Source: UBA12170 sp964293475
Lineage (GTDB): Bacteria > Bacteroidota > Bacteroidia > Bacteroidales > UBA12170
Length of the DNA stretch: 64,000 bases
Reading direction: 5' to 3'
Assembly (NCBI GenBank): GCA_964293475.1
Contig: CAXYYJ010000016.1
Location: 1-64,000 of the forward strand
The notes below the pieces were generated by a model. The model was given only the letters and a program-made list of their open reading frames with translations. It had not been told where the DNA came from and did not search any database. Below, piece after piece: positions 63,944 to 64,000 of this stretch. Positions within the stretch are counted from its first letter, which is position 1; the number at the start of each line of letters is the position of its first letter. A program made the position numbers and the translations under genes.

Positions 63944-64000
63944 TCCGAAGCAAAACTGGAACCGGAGAAATTTTCTGCAGGCCACGTTCAGAGCATCAGC
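63936..64000 (+). CDS. Start of a Tat-signal protein, cut by the window end
   Basis: ATG 63936 overlaps the previous gene by 8 bases. The 21 visible residues, MSNPKQNWNRRNFLQATFRA, hold the RRNFLQ core of a twin-arginine signal. The rest is outside the window. Tat proteins are usually cofactor-loaded, and the neighbours suggest an iron-sulfur or other redox enzyme, but this cannot be checked here. Confidence 0.6.
   Translation, partial: MSNPKQNWNRRNFLQATFRAS

Overview
The window looks like part of a Bacteroidota chromosome, probably of the Bacteroidales/Marinilabiliales kind; this placement is inferred. The support is two proteins with type IX secretion C-terminal sorting domains, a SusC/SusD pair, many lipoproteins with short post-cysteine acidic tails, a GH43 enzyme, AT-rich intergenic DNA, and promoters of the Bacteroidota type (TAnnTTTG about 7 bases before the start of transcription). 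Several of these promoters sit so close to the ATG that the transcripts would be leaderless or nearly so. No CRISPR array and no complete rRNA or tRNA gene is present.

Layout. 0-3 kb: three tandem 26-bp repeats run into the 3' end of a tRNA-Gly, then a terminator and a secreted LRR protein. 3.2-5.7 kb: a candidate mini-gene and a type II restriction-modification pair. 5.9-13.5 kb: META/NlpE lipoprotein, small lipoprotein, GH43, DAHP synthase-chorismate mutase, DUF362-T9SS protein, membrane protein. 14.0-34.5 kb: what appears to be a phosphonate utilisation locus on the + strand. It has a secreted protein with a nonsense codon, SusC, SusD and a FAD-dependent amine oxidase-like enzyme, then after an interruption a beta-propeller phosphoesterase, an MFS/GlpT-like transporter, PhnW and PhnX. 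The interruption (20.7-28.2 kb) is a minus-strand, Wadjet/Mks-like condensin defence operon (JetA-B-C-D order) plus a small antitoxin-like gene. Just beyond it lies the degenerate tail of a second FAD oxidase gene, so the island appears to have replaced the rest of that paralog. 34.6-39.3 kb: TonB receptor, class C acid phosphatase lipoprotein, and a carboxypeptidase-regulatory-domain protein.

39.6-57 kb is an accessory region almost wholly on the minus strand: small enzymes, an antitoxin bracketed by perfect 91-bp direct repeats with a RhuM gene truncated exactly at one repeat, and several apparent conflict modules. These are (i) a PD-(D/E)XK-like protein, a beta-CASP RNase J-like protein and a metallophosphoesterase; (ii) a STAS-GHKL ATPase, a STAS-like DUF4325 protein and a PIN nuclease; (iii) a type I restriction system (hsdM-hsdS-X-hsdR) whose extra gene X carries a HEPN ribonuclease motif. 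Modules (i)-(iii) are the strongest candidates for undescribed systems.

57-64 kb: an exported-protein region of three PQQ-type beta-propellers, a LolA-like/DUF1579 protein, an NHL-type propeller and two Tat-signal proteins, the last cut by the window end. One propeller gene seems to have a one-base expansion in an A6 run that separates its start codon from its membrane anchor. Family assignments come from reading motifs by eye; no database search was possible.
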